Source: Pseudomonas lopnurensis
Lineage (GTDB): Bacteria; Pseudomonadota; Gammaproteobacteria; Pseudomonadales; Pseudomonadaceae
Direction of reading: 5' to 3'
NCBI RefSeq assembly: GCF_015070855.1
Contig: NZ_JADDIX010000049.1
Span: 1-51,213 of the forward strand
Length of the DNA: 51,213 nucleotides
The position numbers were made by a program, and so were the translations under genes. The notes beneath the pieces were generated by a model. The model did no database searches and was not told where the DNA came from. It worked only from the letters and a program-made list of their open reading frames with translations. Of the stretch, positions 32,133-44,207 are shown in pieces (the first letter of the stretch is position 1; each line of letters begins with the position of its first letter).

Positions 32133-33116
32133 TCAATCCATCAGGTAGGCGAGCTTGCGGCTGAGCAGCTCGACCGAATCTTCCGTGAACAGCAACAACA
32201 GATCGAAGTGGATGTCGTGACCTTCCAGGCTGTAGCTGAATTCCACGGCCAGGGTCTTCTTCCAGCGCGCACTGTTGAGCCGAATGAGTTCGTCGATGGA
32301 GGCGTGCTGCCCCAGCATCTGGGGATGGCCCTGGGAAAACACCACCTCGATCTGCTCGGCGATGCCACTGAGGCAGGCGCTGATCAGCAGGCTCGAGAGA
32401 TCCAGGAGCATTTCCATCTCCAGATAGTCCTGCCGGCGCATCAGGCGCGCCATGTCGGCCACCTCGGAGTCATGGAACAACAACAGCGCTTCGCCAGCGA
32501 TGCCGCCGCCGATATAGCCCTGGCAGACCGCGGTCAGCTTTTCGCCCCGCGCGGCATCGGCCAGGGCCATGTGCAGCTCGCCTACCTCGAGGATGTTGAC
32601 GTTGGGAATCGGCAGCTGGATGAACACCCCGAGCACACGCGCCAGCAAGGCCGCCGCGCGCCCCATGGCGACGTTGACCACTTCGCGAAAGGCGTCGCGA
32701 AAGCCGATCGACTCGCCTGCGTCGCGGCCGACCAGTGCGGACAGGTCGTTCAGCAGCCCGAGGCTGGCCAGGGTCTGGTGCAGGTGGACGGGGTCGGCGG
32801 GCTTCTTGATGAAGGCCAGCGCGCCGAGTTCGAGCACGCGACGCACCGCCTCGTCCTGGACGTCGGCGGAGATCACGATGGTCTTGCAGTCCAGCTGCTC
32901 CTGGCGCAGCTGCGCGAGCACCTGATAGCCGTCCAACTCGGGCATGGTAAGGTCGAGCAGCAGCACGTCGACGCCACCCTGGCGGATGCATTCCAGCGCT
33001 TCCAGGCCGGTGGCCGCCTGGCTGACCTCCACCGGCCAGCCAGCCGGCAGGGCCTGCAGCAACTGCTTGCGCGCCAGGCTCGAATCGTCGCAGATCAATA
33101 GCGAAATGACAGACAT
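32133..33116 (-). CDS. Response regulator with C-terminal CheC-like domain
   Basis: The 327-residue protein has an N-terminal receiver (about 1-120; acidic pair DD at 10-11, phospho-acceptor Asp in DVLLLDLTMPELDGY, Lys in FIKKPAD) joined to a CheC/CheX-like domain. One phosphatase-type motif is kept (FREVVNVAMGRAAALL, E..N), whereas the second repeat (LLDLSSLLISACLSGIA) lacks the Asn, so only one active site seems possible. Such fusions may dephosphorylate themselves or CheY. The start at 33116 (MSVISLLICDDS) gives the normal receiver N-terminus. It is the first gene of a two-gene operon with the diguanylate cyclase. Confidence 0.9.
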   Translation of the reverse strand: MSVISLLICDDSSLARKQLLQALPAGWPVEVSQAATGLEALECIRQGGVDVLLLDLTMPELDGYQVLAQLRQEQLDCKTIVISADVQDEAVRRVLELGALAFIKKPADPVHLHQTLASLGLLNDLSALVGRDAGESIGFRDAFREVVNVAMGRAAALLARVLGVFIQLPIPNVNILEVGELHMALADAARGEKLTAVCQGYIGGGIAGEALLLFHDSEVADMARLMRRQDYLEMEMLLDLSSLLISACLSGIAEQIEVVFSQGHPQMLGQHASIDELIRLNSARWKKTLAVEFSYSLEGHDIHFDLLLLFTEDSVELLSRKLAYLMD

Positions 33117-33279
33117 CTGGTACGGAGCTCTCGTTGCCCGATCAACGAAGCAGCAGAGCTTAGCGCACACGACGCACGGCGTATGCACCGTGCAGGCAAA
33201 ATAGTGGCACTTTGTCTAAAAAAATTATCAGGCGATGCGCGAGATTGCCCCGCGCCGCCCTGCATGAGTTCGCCGCCTG

Positions 33280-33864
33280 TCAGTAGTAGGCGTTTTCGCG
33301 GTTGGTGTGGTCGGTCACGTCACGCACGCCCTTGAGCTCGGGAATGCGCTCCAGCAGCGTCTTCTCGATGCCTTCCTTGAGCGTCACGTCCGCCTGTCCA
33401 CAGCCCTGGCAACCGCCGCCGAACTGCAGCACCGCGATGCCCTCCTCGACCACGTCGATCAGCGAAACCTGGCCGCCGTGGCTGGCCAGGCCAGGGTTGA
33501 TTTCGGTCTGCAGATAGTAGTTGATCCGCTCGTTCAGCGGGCTGTCTTCGTTGACCATCGGCACCTTGGCGTTCGGCGCCTTGATGGTCAGTTGGCCACC
33601 CATGCGGTCGGTCGCGTAATCGACCAGCGCATCTTCCAGGAAGGGCTCGCTGATGCCATCGATCCAGGCGGTGAAGCTCTTCAGCGCCAGGGCGATATCG
33701 TCCGGCTTCTCCTCGCCCGGCTTGCAGTAGGCGATGCAGGTTTCCGCGTAGGGAGTGCCCGGCTGGGTGATGAAGATACGGATGCCGATGCCAGTGGTGT
33801 TCTGCTTTTCGAGCAGGTCGGCCAAGTAATCGTGTGCAGCTTCGGTAATGGTGATCGCGCTCAT
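33280..33864 (-). CDS. nfuA: Fe-S cluster carrier protein NfuA
   Basis: The 194-residue protein delivers [4Fe-4S] clusters to target enzymes, mainly under iron or oxidative stress. It has an N-terminal A-type-carrier-like domain (about 1-95) without the cluster cysteines and a C-terminal Nfu domain with the CxxC ligands Cys152 and Cys155 ([12 protein letters not shown]). Length equals that of Pseudomonas NfuA. GAGGAG precedes the ATG. The neighbourhood cti-metH is as in P. aeruginosa. Confidence 0.96.
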   Translation of the reverse strand: MSAITITEAAHDYLADLLEKQNTTGIGIRIFITQPGTPYAETCIAYCKPGEEKPDDIALALKSFTAWIDGISEPFLEDALVDYATDRMGGQLTIKAPNAKVPMVNEDSPLNERINYYLQTEINPGLASHGGQVSLIDVVEEGIAVLQFGGGCQGCGQADVTLKEGIEKTLLERIPELKGVRDVTDHTNRENAYY

Positions 33865-33987
33865 GGGAACTCCTCGCAGACATGCGCGGCAGTGTACGCC
33901 AAACCAGTGCCGCGGTTAAGTCCTAGTATTTTGGTAGGAATACTCCATTCGAGCGCCATTCGCAACGCCACATCCGCTCTAGCCTCG

Positions 33988-34040
33988 TAGGGTGGGCTTC
34001 AGCCCACCAACGGCAGCCAGCGTGGGCTGAAGCGGGTCGG
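33988..34040. repeat. Intergenic inverted repeat (GTAGGGTGGGCTTCAGCCCACC family)
   Basis: GGTGGGCTTCAGCCCACC is a near-perfect palindrome, followed by a further GTGGGCTGAAGC copy. It lies just downstream of the cti stop and is a common Pseudomonas intergenic repeat. Confidence 0.8.
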
Positions 34041-34061
34041 CGTCTGGTCCGTGGAATGCCG

Positions 34062-36335
34062 CTAGAGATTCTCGTAGCGATTCATATCCAGCACGCCGGC
34101 TTCCCGGGGTTCGGTTTCTTCCAGATAGCGCGTCAGGTCGTTGAAGTAATCCCAGAACCGCGGATGGCTGCGGCGCACGCCCCAACGCTCGACGATAGGT
34201 TCGACGTCCCCGCCCTCCTTCACCTGCTCCAGGGCCGCGACGAACGCGGGCACCTCGGCCGCCGGTAGGTCGAAGATGAAATTGGGGTAGCTGCTGAGAA
34301 TGCCCGGATAGACCGTCAGCGTATCCAGGCGCGGCTGCCAGCGCAGCGATTCGCCGTACATGAACGCCACGTTGCTGTGGGCCCGGTTGCGCAGCAGGCT
34401 GTAGATCTGGCGCTGGCCGTCACCATGTTCGACACGCAGCAGCGTGGCCTCGGGCAGGCTGCGGATCGCCGGCAGCCCCGCCGCCAGGCGGTTGGTCAGG
34501 CGGCTGAGCGCCTGTTCGGCCCGCTGCAGCTCGGGCGGTTGATCGGCACGGTAGCAGTGGCTGCCCGGGCAGCGGTTGAGCGGGTCCGGCGCCGCGTTGA
34601 TGTCCGCATGACGCGACAGCAACTGCCGGGCGAATGCCTGCTTGGGGTCGGCCCTGCCCAGTTCGAGCAGCGAGGGCGTCGCACTGTCGATCGCCGTGTA
34701 GGCGAGCAGCAGCTTCAACTGGCCGCTTTTCTCGTACCAGCCATCGAGAATGGCCTGGCGCGAAGCCGCCGGCAGCAGGCGCAGGAAGTTCAGCTCGGCG
34801 CCGTTGCGGATCAGGTCGAAGTACAGCCGCGTCTGCCCCTGGTGGGAGACGTTGCCGAACACGTCGAAATTGACCACCAGCTGGTAATAGGTGCGCTCGA
34901 GCAACGGGTAATCCATCCACCAGAGCGTCTGCGGGATTTCGCCGATCAGCCCCCGGCGCACCGACGCGCTGTCATGCTGGCGGAAGATCGTCAGCAAGGC
35001 GTTGTCGTTGCCCGCCCAGATATGCCGCCACTGCGCGGGTTCGGTGGCGTAGGCCTGCATGCGCAGTTGTTCGTACCGGTTGCGCTTGGTGCGGTAGATG
35101 TTCCAGAAGCCGAGCAGCTCGCCCAGATCATCGAGCTGCCCAGGCATTGCCAGCAGCGGCGTGGTCTGCTCGCGAAAGCGCTGGTCGGTGACGTACAGGT
35201 CGTGCTGCGGGTCCTGGAAGAACACCCAGAAGTTGTCGCGAATCACGTCGGTGGCGATCTGGCCGCGGCAAACCGGCCCGCGAATGAAGGTGCGCACGAA
35301 GTATTCGGCGTTATCCAGCATGAACTGGTAGCGCGCCGCGGCCGGAATTGCCTGGAAGGTCATGAATGGATTGGCCCGGTGGCCGGCGCCATAGCCCGGC
35401 ACCGCATCGACCCGCCAGTCGCCACCGAAGAACAGCGCCTTGGTCCGTGCCAGCTTCGCGGGGCTGAGCGGGTAAGTGATGTGCGTCTTGTGCACGATCA
35501 CATCGGGGATCGGCCGCAGCCGGTAATGGAAGCGGGTACCGGGATCGTCGTTCGGACGCCGCGTGGCGATCACATCGACCGGCTCGCCGCTGGGCGTACG
35601 GGACCGCACCAGTTGGTAGAAATGCCCGCCCGCGACGTCCTCGAAATAGAGATGCGCGATGAACAGATGCTCATACAGCCAGCGACCGACCAGCTTGCCG
35701 CGCGCGCCGGGCGTATTGAGCAATCGCTCCCATTCGGTGATCTGTGCCGCCTCGGCGACGGACGGCTGCAGCGCCTGGCGCTCGACCGGCGCGCCCTGCT
35801 CCAGCCAGCGCTGCAGCCGGGCATATTCCTCATCGCTGAGCCCGGTGACCGCGAAGGGCATGCCGGCATGGGCGTTCTTGCGGGCATAGCCGTCGAACTC
35901 ATCCGGCCGCGGGCAGCTGTTTTCCCGGCCGATGCCGATGTCCAGCCCGGCCGGCAGCCTGGCGTTGGGCGTCAGCGGCTGGCTGCGACCCAGCTCCAGC
36001 ATGCGTGCCATCAGCGCCGCCTGGCTGCCCTGGGCGTCGAGCACCGAATGAAATCCCTTGCGCCGCCAGGCGGCCTCGTCCTCGGCATCGAGAAAAAGCC
36101 GCGTGGGTTCCTGGGCCCTGGTCCGTGTGCCGTTGTAGACCGGCAGTTTGTGGCCGCCACGCAACGCCCCTTCGGCGCTACCGAGGTTGAGCTGGCATGG
36201 CGAGTCATAGCAGGCGTGGCAGGCGACGCACTTGGCGGTGAAGATCGGCTGGATGTCGCGCGGGTAGGAAAGCGGTTCCGCTCCCGCCACGGTGGTAAGA
36301 AAAAGCAGGCAGGCGAGCCAACAGCGAAGAGACAT
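34062..36335 (-). CDS. cti: Fatty acid cis/trans isomerase
   Basis: The 757-residue periplasmic heme protein converts cis- to trans-unsaturated fatty acids in membrane phospholipids, a fast response to solvents and heat in Pseudomonas and Vibrio. A signal peptide (MSLRCWLACLLFLTTVAGA) is followed by the cytochrome-c-type heme motif CVACH at residues 36-40. The remaining sequence (GGDWRVDAVPGYGAGHRANP, YDSPCQLNLGSAEGA) matches the family, as does the length. It is divergent from metH. Confidence 0.95.
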   Translation of the reverse strand: MSLRCWLACLLFLTTVAGAEPLSYPRDIQPIFTAKCVACHACYDSPCQLNLGSAEGALRGGHKLPVYNGTRTRAQEPTRLFLDAEDEAAWRRKGFHSVLDAQGSQAALMARMLELGRSQPLTPNARLPAGLDIGIGRENSCPRPDEFDGYARKNAHAGMPFAVTGLSDEEYARLQRWLEQGAPVERQALQPSVAEAAQITEWERLLNTPGARGKLVGRWLYEHLFIAHLYFEDVAGGHFYQLVRSRTPSGEPVDVIATRRPNDDPGTRFHYRLRPIPDVIVHKTHITYPLSPAKLARTKALFFGGDWRVDAVPGYGAGHRANPFMTFQAIPAAARYQFMLDNAEYFVRTFIRGPVCRGQIATDVIRDNFWVFFQDPQHDLYVTDQRFREQTTPLLAMPGQLDDLGELLGFWNIYRTKRNRYEQLRMQAYATEPAQWRHIWAGNDNALLTIFRQHDSASVRRGLIGEIPQTLWWMDYPLLERTYYQLVVNFDVFGNVSHQGQTRLYFDLIRNGAELNFLRLLPAASRQAILDGWYEKSGQLKLLLAYTAIDSATPSLLELGRADPKQAFARQLLSRHADINAAPDPLNRCPGSHCYRADQPPELQRAEQALSRLTNRLAAGLPAIRSLPEATLLRVEHGDGQRQIYSLLRNRAHSNVAFMYGESLRWQPRLDTLTVYPGILSSYPNFIFDLPAAEVPAFVAALEQVKEGGDVEPIVERWGVRRSHPRFWDYFNDLTRYLEETEPREAGVLDMNRYENL

Positions 36336-36442
36336 GACGAACGCACCTCGAGGGAAGCCGGCATTCTAGGGGCTGGCGAACCGCGAGCGAAGCGTCAACA
36401 GCCCCTGGCATCCCGCTACGGCGCGGCCAATCCCAGGCAACC

Positions 36443-36455
36443 TGAATAATATTCA
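36443..36455. promoter_or_regulatory. Candidate MetR site upstream of metH
   Basis: TGAATAATATTCA matches the MetR palindrome TGAA-N5-TTCA exactly and lies 81 bp before the metH start. A possible -10, TATCAT, is at 36493. The MetR consensus is established in enterobacteria; its use here is inferred. Confidence 0.45.
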
Positions 36456-36535
36456 TGCAAAGACGCGACAGCTCAAAAAGCATGCAGCCTTGCTATCATT
36501 TGCGCCTTTTCGCAATTCCTTGCCAGGTAGTACCC

Positions 36536-40228
<3,693 letters not shown>

Positions 40229-40281
40229 CCCCACCCCCACCGGCCAAGCCCACCGCCTGGCCGGCCACCCCACTCGCTCCT

Positions 40282-40612
40282 GTAGGAGCGAGCTTGCTCG
40301 CGAACCAGCCAGCCCCCGTCACGCCTCGCCCCCTGCCGCACCGTAGGAGCGAGCCTGCTCGCGAACCAGCCAGCCTCCACCACACCTCGCCCCCTGCCGC
40401 ACCGTAGGAGCGAGCTTGCTCGCGAACCAGCCAGCCCCCGTCACGCCTCGCCCCCTACCGCACCGTAGGAGCGAGCTTGCTCGCGAACCAGCCAGCCCCC
40501 GTCACGCCTCGCCCCCTGCCGCACCGTAGGAGCGAGCCTGCTCGCGAACCAGCCAGCCTCCACCACACCTCGTCTCCTGCCCGCACCGTAGGAGCGAGCT
40601 TGCTCGCGAAGA
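40282..40612. repeat. Tandem array of six REP units, 61-bp period
   Basis: GTAGGAGCGAGCTTGCTCGC (or GAGCCTGCTCGC) recurs at 40282, 40343, 40404, 40465, 40526 and 40588, giving spacings of 61, 61, 61, 61 and 62 bp. Each unit contains the palindrome GCGAGCTTGCTCGC plus a conserved linker (AACCAGCCAGCC...CGCCCC). The whole 520-bp gap between metH and intI is made of this array plus short flanks; there is no credible gene. Confidence 0.95.
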
Positions 40613-40749
40613 GGCCCCATAGCCCGGAAAGATGGCCATTGGCCTTCCCTTTGTCTCGCCCGCAGGATTAAGCTCCACCGAGTAACGGACAGACAACGGC
40701 GAGCAAGGACGTGCCTTCCCCTCTCTTCACCGCGCCCGGACAATCCCCA

Positions 40750-41712
40750 TCAGCGATCCAGCGGACTGCGCACCCCGTAGCCCCCTCGATTGAGCACGTG
40801 CGTGTAGATCATCGTCGTCTTCACGTCCGCGTGCCCAAGCAACTCCTGCACCGTGCGAATGTCCTGGCCGCTCTCAAGAAGATGCGTGGCAAAACAGTGC
40901 CGCAGCGTATGCGGCGTGGCCGGCTTGTCGATCGCCGCCTCTGCCACCGCACGCTTGAACGCCCGCTGCACCCGCTTTTCATCCGGGTGATGACGTCGGC
41001 GGGCTCCGGAACGTGGGTCAATGGACAACCGTGCCGCCGGGAATACGTACTGCCACCCCCAATCCCGGGGCGCATTCGGGTACTTGCGAGCCAACGCAAA
41101 AGGCAAGTAGACGTCGCCATACCCTTGTGCGAGATCCGCTCGATGGCTGGCACGCACCAGTTCCAGATGCAATTGGAGACGTGGGACCAGGGCGTCGGGC
41201 AACAGAGTGACGCGATCCTTCATGCCCTTGCCGTCTCTGACCATGATTTCCCGACGTGCGAAGTCCACGTCCTTGACTCGCAAACGTACCGCCTCCATCA
41301 GCCGCAACCCGGAGCCGTAGAGCAGGTTAACGACCAGCCCGACCTCCCCGTCGAAGCAAACCAACAGCCGGCGCGTCTCCTCAACCGAAAGTACAACCGG
41401 CAGACGCTCCGGTTTCCTCGCTCGAACCACTTCATCGAGCCAGGGCAACGGCGTTGCCAATACGTGCTTGTACAGAAACAACAGTCCAGCCAGCGCCTGG
41501 TTCTGCGTCGACGCCGAGACATTGCGCGACACGGCCAAATGCGAAAGGAACTGCTCAACCTCCACAGCGCCCATCTCCTCGGGATGGCGCATACGGTGAA
41601 AACGAATGAAAGCCCGAACCCAGTAGACATAAGCGGTTTCGGTCCGAATGGAATAATGACGAAGACGGATCTGCTCACGAAGCCGATCCAGCAATTTGGG
41701 CTTGCCGTCCAT
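40750..41712 (-). CDS. intI: Integron integrase IntI
   Basis: The 320-residue tyrosine recombinase inserts and excises cassettes at attI and attC. An N-terminal SAM-like DNA-binding part ([13 protein letters not shown] near 27) is followed by the catalytic set Arg ([16 protein letters not shown]), [15 protein letters not shown] (HxxR), [15 protein letters not shown] (His and nucleophile Tyr). The extra helix region unique to IntI is present ([15 protein letters not shown]...[12 protein letters not shown]). The end [11 protein letters not shown] resembles IntI1. The start [16 protein letters not shown] fits the family and is preceded by AAGGA at 13 nt; a longer frame without support exists. 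Transcription away from the cassettes is the normal arrangement. The gene looks intact. Confidence 0.96.
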   Translation of the reverse strand: MDGKPKLLDRLREQIRLRHYSIRTETAYVYWVRAFIRFHRMRHPEEMGAVEVEQFLSHLAVSRNVSASTQNQALAGLLFLYKHVLATPLPWLDEVVRARKPERLPVVLSVEETRRLLVCFDGEVGLVVNLLYGSGLRLMEAVRLRVKDVDFARREIMVRDGKGMKDRVTLLPDALVPRLQLHLELVRASHRADLAQGYGDVYLPFALARKYPNAPRDWGWQYVFPAARLSIDPRSGARRRHHPDEKRVQRAFKRAVAEAAIDKPATPHTLRHCFATHLLESGQDIRTVQELLGHADVKTTMIYTHVLNRGGYGVRSPLDR

Positions 41713-41799
41713 GGTGCATAACGTTCCTTGTGCCAGAGAGAAGAACTTCCAGAGCGTAGCGAGACGTAGGCTTTCATGGAATAGGCAAGGGAAGATTAC

Positions 41800-41851
41800 A
41801 CACCATTTGGTGCGTTTGTTCACACCAATTGGGGTCGAATAGTAGTTAGAC
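41800..41851 (+). other. attI: attI recombination region
   Basis: The last core site before cassette 1 is GTTAGAC at 41845-41851, with the crossover expected between 41845 and 41846. Two direct repeats, ACACCATTTGG (41800) and ACACCAATTGG (41822), are spaced 22 bp apart and resemble the accessory integrase-binding repeats of attI sites. The cassette-driving promoter Pc usually lies near here or in intI; no clear one was identified. Confidence 0.7.
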
Positions 41852-41890
41852 CAACACCCTAGAACTACCGAGTTTCAACAAGGAACGACT

Positions 41891-42202
41891 ATGAAGCCCG
41901 AAAACCTAAACCCCAAGGCAAGAGAAGCCTTTGCAAAAACCTTGATTGAAGTTGGCGTATCAATTTTCAAAGCAATCATTCTCTTAGTCACAATTGCACC
42001 AATTAGCGTGATCTTTAAGAGCGCCTTCGACGGTGAGTCCTCAAATATATCTTTCCTTGAAATTGCAGCATCAATTTCTGGTGGAACCCAAATTATTTTA
42101 CTCGTAATGCTGTCTGCAGCATTCATCTTGGGCCACCTCTTCCGAAGGGAAGGCCTTCGTCATTTACATGAACTCGAAAACCAATCCGAGCACAATGTCT
42201 AA
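41891..42202 (+). CDS. Cassette 1: small two-TM membrane protein
   Basis: The 103-residue protein has two hydrophobic helices (about 22-43, IFKAIILLVTIAPISVIF, and about 66-85, IILLVMLSAAFILGHLF) with short polar ends. No family is recognised. The ATG follows AAGGA. Its stop overlaps the beginning of attC1, as is usual in cassettes. As the first cassette it should be the best expressed from an integron promoter. Confidence 0.8.
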   Translation: MKPENLNPKAREAFAKTLIEVGVSIFKAIILLVTIAPISVIFKSAFDGESSNISFLEIAASISGGTQIILLVMLSAAFILGHLFRREGLRHLHELENQSEHNV

Positions 42203-42272
42203 CAACTGGTTCAAACCGTTCGCTTCGCTCACTGGGACGGGCTAAAGCCCGCCCCTTAACCAAACGTTATGC
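42197..42272 (+). repeat. attC: attC1
   Basis: The site runs from R'' box GTCTAAC to R' box GTTATGC and contains the host-type core GGGACGGGCTAAAGCCCGCC. The R'' box is the reverse complement of cassette 1's own start (TTAGAC), and the R' box carries the first bases of cassette 2. Confidence 0.93.
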
Positions 42273-42296
42273 GATTTCTAGCTCGGAGAATCATTC

Positions 42297-43181
42297 TTGA
42301 AATTCGAGAAAGCTTTTAACCCCATTGAGGGCTTTGACCTCCAAGTATTGAACGATCCAGACTTTAAGGAAGACTCGGTTCGTGAGGAAGTAATTACCCC
42401 GATACTTAAAGCTTTAGGGTATGGAGTTAAAAAGCCCCACAAAATAATACGAAGCAAAGGATTGGAACATCCCTTCGTTTCCGTTGGCAGCGCTAGAAAA
42501 AATATAACTTGCATACCTGATTATTTGATTGAGGTGGAAGATAGGTATGCTTGGGTGCTTGAAGCGAAGGGACCAAGCGAGAATATTTTATCTGGGAAAC
42601 ACGTTGAGCAGGCATATTCTTACGCCATACATAGCGAAATAAGAGTTCCTTTATTTGCCTTGTGCAACGGTAGAGAGCTTGTGCTTTTCCACATCAGCAA
42701 AGAGAAACCGTTGCTTCATTTTAAAATGGAATTACTACCATTTTACTTTGATAATCTTGCAAAATATCTCGCACCAAAAAACGCCCTAAATACTGAATTT
42801 AAACTGGCGAAAGATCTTGGCCTGCACCTCAAAAGACTGGGCTTCCAGGACTTTAACAGCATTATATTTCCCGACATACCTTTTGGATTCATTGCGCAAC
42901 TTGATCCCGACATGTTTACGACGGCAACGGGAACAAAAATCGAAGGCGGTGACACCTACGCCATATCGCTTGATTTCGATGAAATAATACTTGACCAATT
43001 GTTCGGTAAGATCCCGCGCCAGGCAATTGAAATGCTAAAAATCAGGGATGAATCCGGACGGAAAGTTATTCACTTTCCAGACGGTAGCTATAAACTAACA
43101 CTCGACTGCCGTGTTGGCGTTGATCTTCAAGAAAATGAGGATGAGATATTTTTACCGTTCATTGTTAATCGGGTGCTGTAG
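42297..43181 (+). CDS. Cassette 2: HsdR-N-like PD-(D/E)XK nuclease-domain protein
   Basis: The 294-residue protein resembles the N-terminal nuclease domain of type I restriction subunits (HsdR). The first half has EDSVREEVITPILKALGY (about 23-40), then the nuclease core PDYLIEVEDRYAWVLEAKGP (about 78-97), with PD as the first acid and E-x-K as the second motif, then HVEQAYSYAIH and LFALCNGRELVLFHI, all standard for this fold. The helicase and translocase parts of HsdR are absent. The second half (about 150-294) matches nothing recognised. Translation starts at TTG after GGAGA. No methylase or specificity subunit is nearby. A role in anti-phage defence or DNA processing is possible but not shown. 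Confidence 0.85.
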   Translation: MKFEKAFNPIEGFDLQVLNDPDFKEDSVREEVITPILKALGYGVKKPHKIIRSKGLEHPFVSVGSARKNITCIPDYLIEVEDRYAWVLEAKGPSENILSGKHVEQAYSYAIHSEIRVPLFALCNGRELVLFHISKEKPLLHFKMELLPFYFDNLAKYLAPKNALNTEFKLAKDLGLHLKRLGFQDFNSIIFPDIPFGFIAQLDPDMFTTATGTKIEGGDTYAISLDFDEIILDQLFGKIPRQAIEMLKIRDESGRKVIHFPDGSYKLTLDCRVGVDLQENEDEIFLPFIVNRVL

Positions 43182-43183
43182 CC

Positions 43184-43259
43184 GCATAACAACTGGTTCA
43201 AATTGCTCGCTCCGCTCGCTGGGACGGGCTAAAGCCCGCCCCTTAACCAAACGTTAGAG
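43184..43259 (+). repeat. attC: attC2
   Basis: The site runs from GCATAAC to GTTAGAG. GCATAAC is the reverse complement of the start of cassette 2 (GTTATGC). The core is identical to that of attC1. Confidence 0.93.
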
Positions 43260-43268
43260 CTAGAGCCC

Positions 43269-43850
43269 ATGAAATCAAAAATACTGAAATTATTGCAATT
43301 ACTTATAGGGATTACTGTAGCTGGAGCAATCGGATATGGCTCATGGGCGCTTATTAAAGAATTTTTAAACGCACTCACTGCCGCCAGCCCAGAGATAACA
43401 GCCGCCATAATTGGTGCCATGGCCACAATACTGGTTGGCATATCAGCAGTTCTAATAAGTCAAGCTCATGAACGCAAGCGCTCTGCCGATGAAGCCCATA
43501 GACTTAAAAAAGTCGAAATATATCAAGGCTTCATCGATATCATCAGCAGAATGATGGGGGCATCGAATAAAAACCTCTCACTAAAAGAGGTTGACCCGCA
43601 AGAACTGGTACATTTTGCATTCAAATTCAAATCAGACCTCTTGCTTTGGGGTTCGCCAAAGGTCATAAAAGCACAAATATATTTTGAAAGTGTTTCCGGC
43701 AGTGGCGACACAAAGAAACTATTTCGCGCAGTTAATTCACTCTACTCAGCCATACGAGAAGACATTGGTCTCAGTAACTCAGGGCTTAGCAGCCTAGAAC
43801 TTGTAAAACTTTCCTTAAACCCTGAAGCACGAAAAGAAATAGAACAATAA
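43269..43850 (+). CDS. Cassette 3: membrane-anchored protein of unknown function
   Basis: The 193-residue protein has two N-terminal hydrophobic helices (about 8-30 and 43-64), then a charged linker (QAHERKRSADEAHRLKK) and a cytosolic alpha-helical domain of about 120 residues. No catalytic motif is recognised. The topology (TM pair plus soluble helical domain) is shared by many effector and sensor proteins, but no function can be assigned. The ribosome site is weak. Confidence 0.8.
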   Translation: MKSKILKLLQLLIGITVAGAIGYGSWALIKEFLNALTAASPEITAAIIGAMATILVGISAVLISQAHERKRSADEAHRLKKVEIYQGFIDIISRMMGASNKNLSLKEVDPQELVHFAFKFKSDLLLWGSPKVIKAQIYFESVSGSGDTKKLFRAVNSLYSAIREDIGLSNSGLSSLELVKLSLNPEARKEIEQ

Positions 43851-43866
43851 TTATGCCTGCGAACCG

Positions 43867-43943
43867 CTCTAACAACTGGTTCAAGTCGTTCGCTCCGCTC
43901 ACTCGGGACCGGCTAAAGCCGGCCCCTTAACCAAACGTTAGGC
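43867..43943 (+). repeat. attC: attC3 (CCGG stem variant)
   Basis: The site runs from CTCTAAC to GTTAGGC, and CTCTAAC is the reverse complement of the start of cassette 3 (GTTAGAG). The inner hairpin reads CCGGCTAAAGCCGG instead of CGGGCTAAAGCCCG, a compensated change that keeps the stem. Confidence 0.93.
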
Positions 43944-44036
43944 AGCCTCCGGAAGTTTCTCTCCGGTTGGTTTACCCGCAACACCGCGTCGCCAATAAGC
44001 ACCTTAGTTATTGGCATTATCAAAAGGAATTGGTTT

Positions 44037-44123
44037 ATGCCGAGCAACGTCACAAATAACTTACCGCGCTCACCTTCCAGCTTGGCGGCGTCAGCCTTTT
44101 CTTTTCTGGATTTGTCGATCTAA
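44037..44123 (+). CDS. Possible 28-residue leader ORF in the bacteriocin cassette
   Basis: An ATG eight bases after AAGGAATTGG opens a 28-codon frame (MPSNVTNNLPRSPSSLAASA...) that ends 84 bp before the bacteriocin start. It may be a leader peptide, a relic of an earlier cassette gene, or chance. Its ribosome site is good but no homologue is recognised. Confidence 0.3.
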   Translation: MPSNVTNNLPRSPSSLAASAFSFLDLSI

Positions 44124-44207
44124 TCATTTCTTTGCGTCAAAAAATTGGTACTTTATAGTCCCGAAAAATCAAGGACGCGGGTGCATCCCGCACAGACAAG
44201 GACGCGC

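Noticed and set aside
36443..36455. ArgR box
   Set aside because: The half-sites TGAAT and ATTCA are spaced 3 bp apart, not the 4 bp of the ArgR consensus. MetR fits better before metH.
40282..40612. CRISPR-like regular repeat array
   Set aside because: The 61-bp units are repeats throughout; the segments between palindromes are conserved, not unique spacers, and there are no cas genes. It is a REP array.
41713..41823. 37-residue N-terminal extension of IntI
   Set aside because: It would overlap the attI repeats and is not found in other integron integrases of about 320 residues.
41713..41845. LexA box controlling intI
   Set aside because: No CTGT-N8-ACAG palindrome could be found in the region upstream of intI, so SOS control as in class 1 integrons is not claimed.
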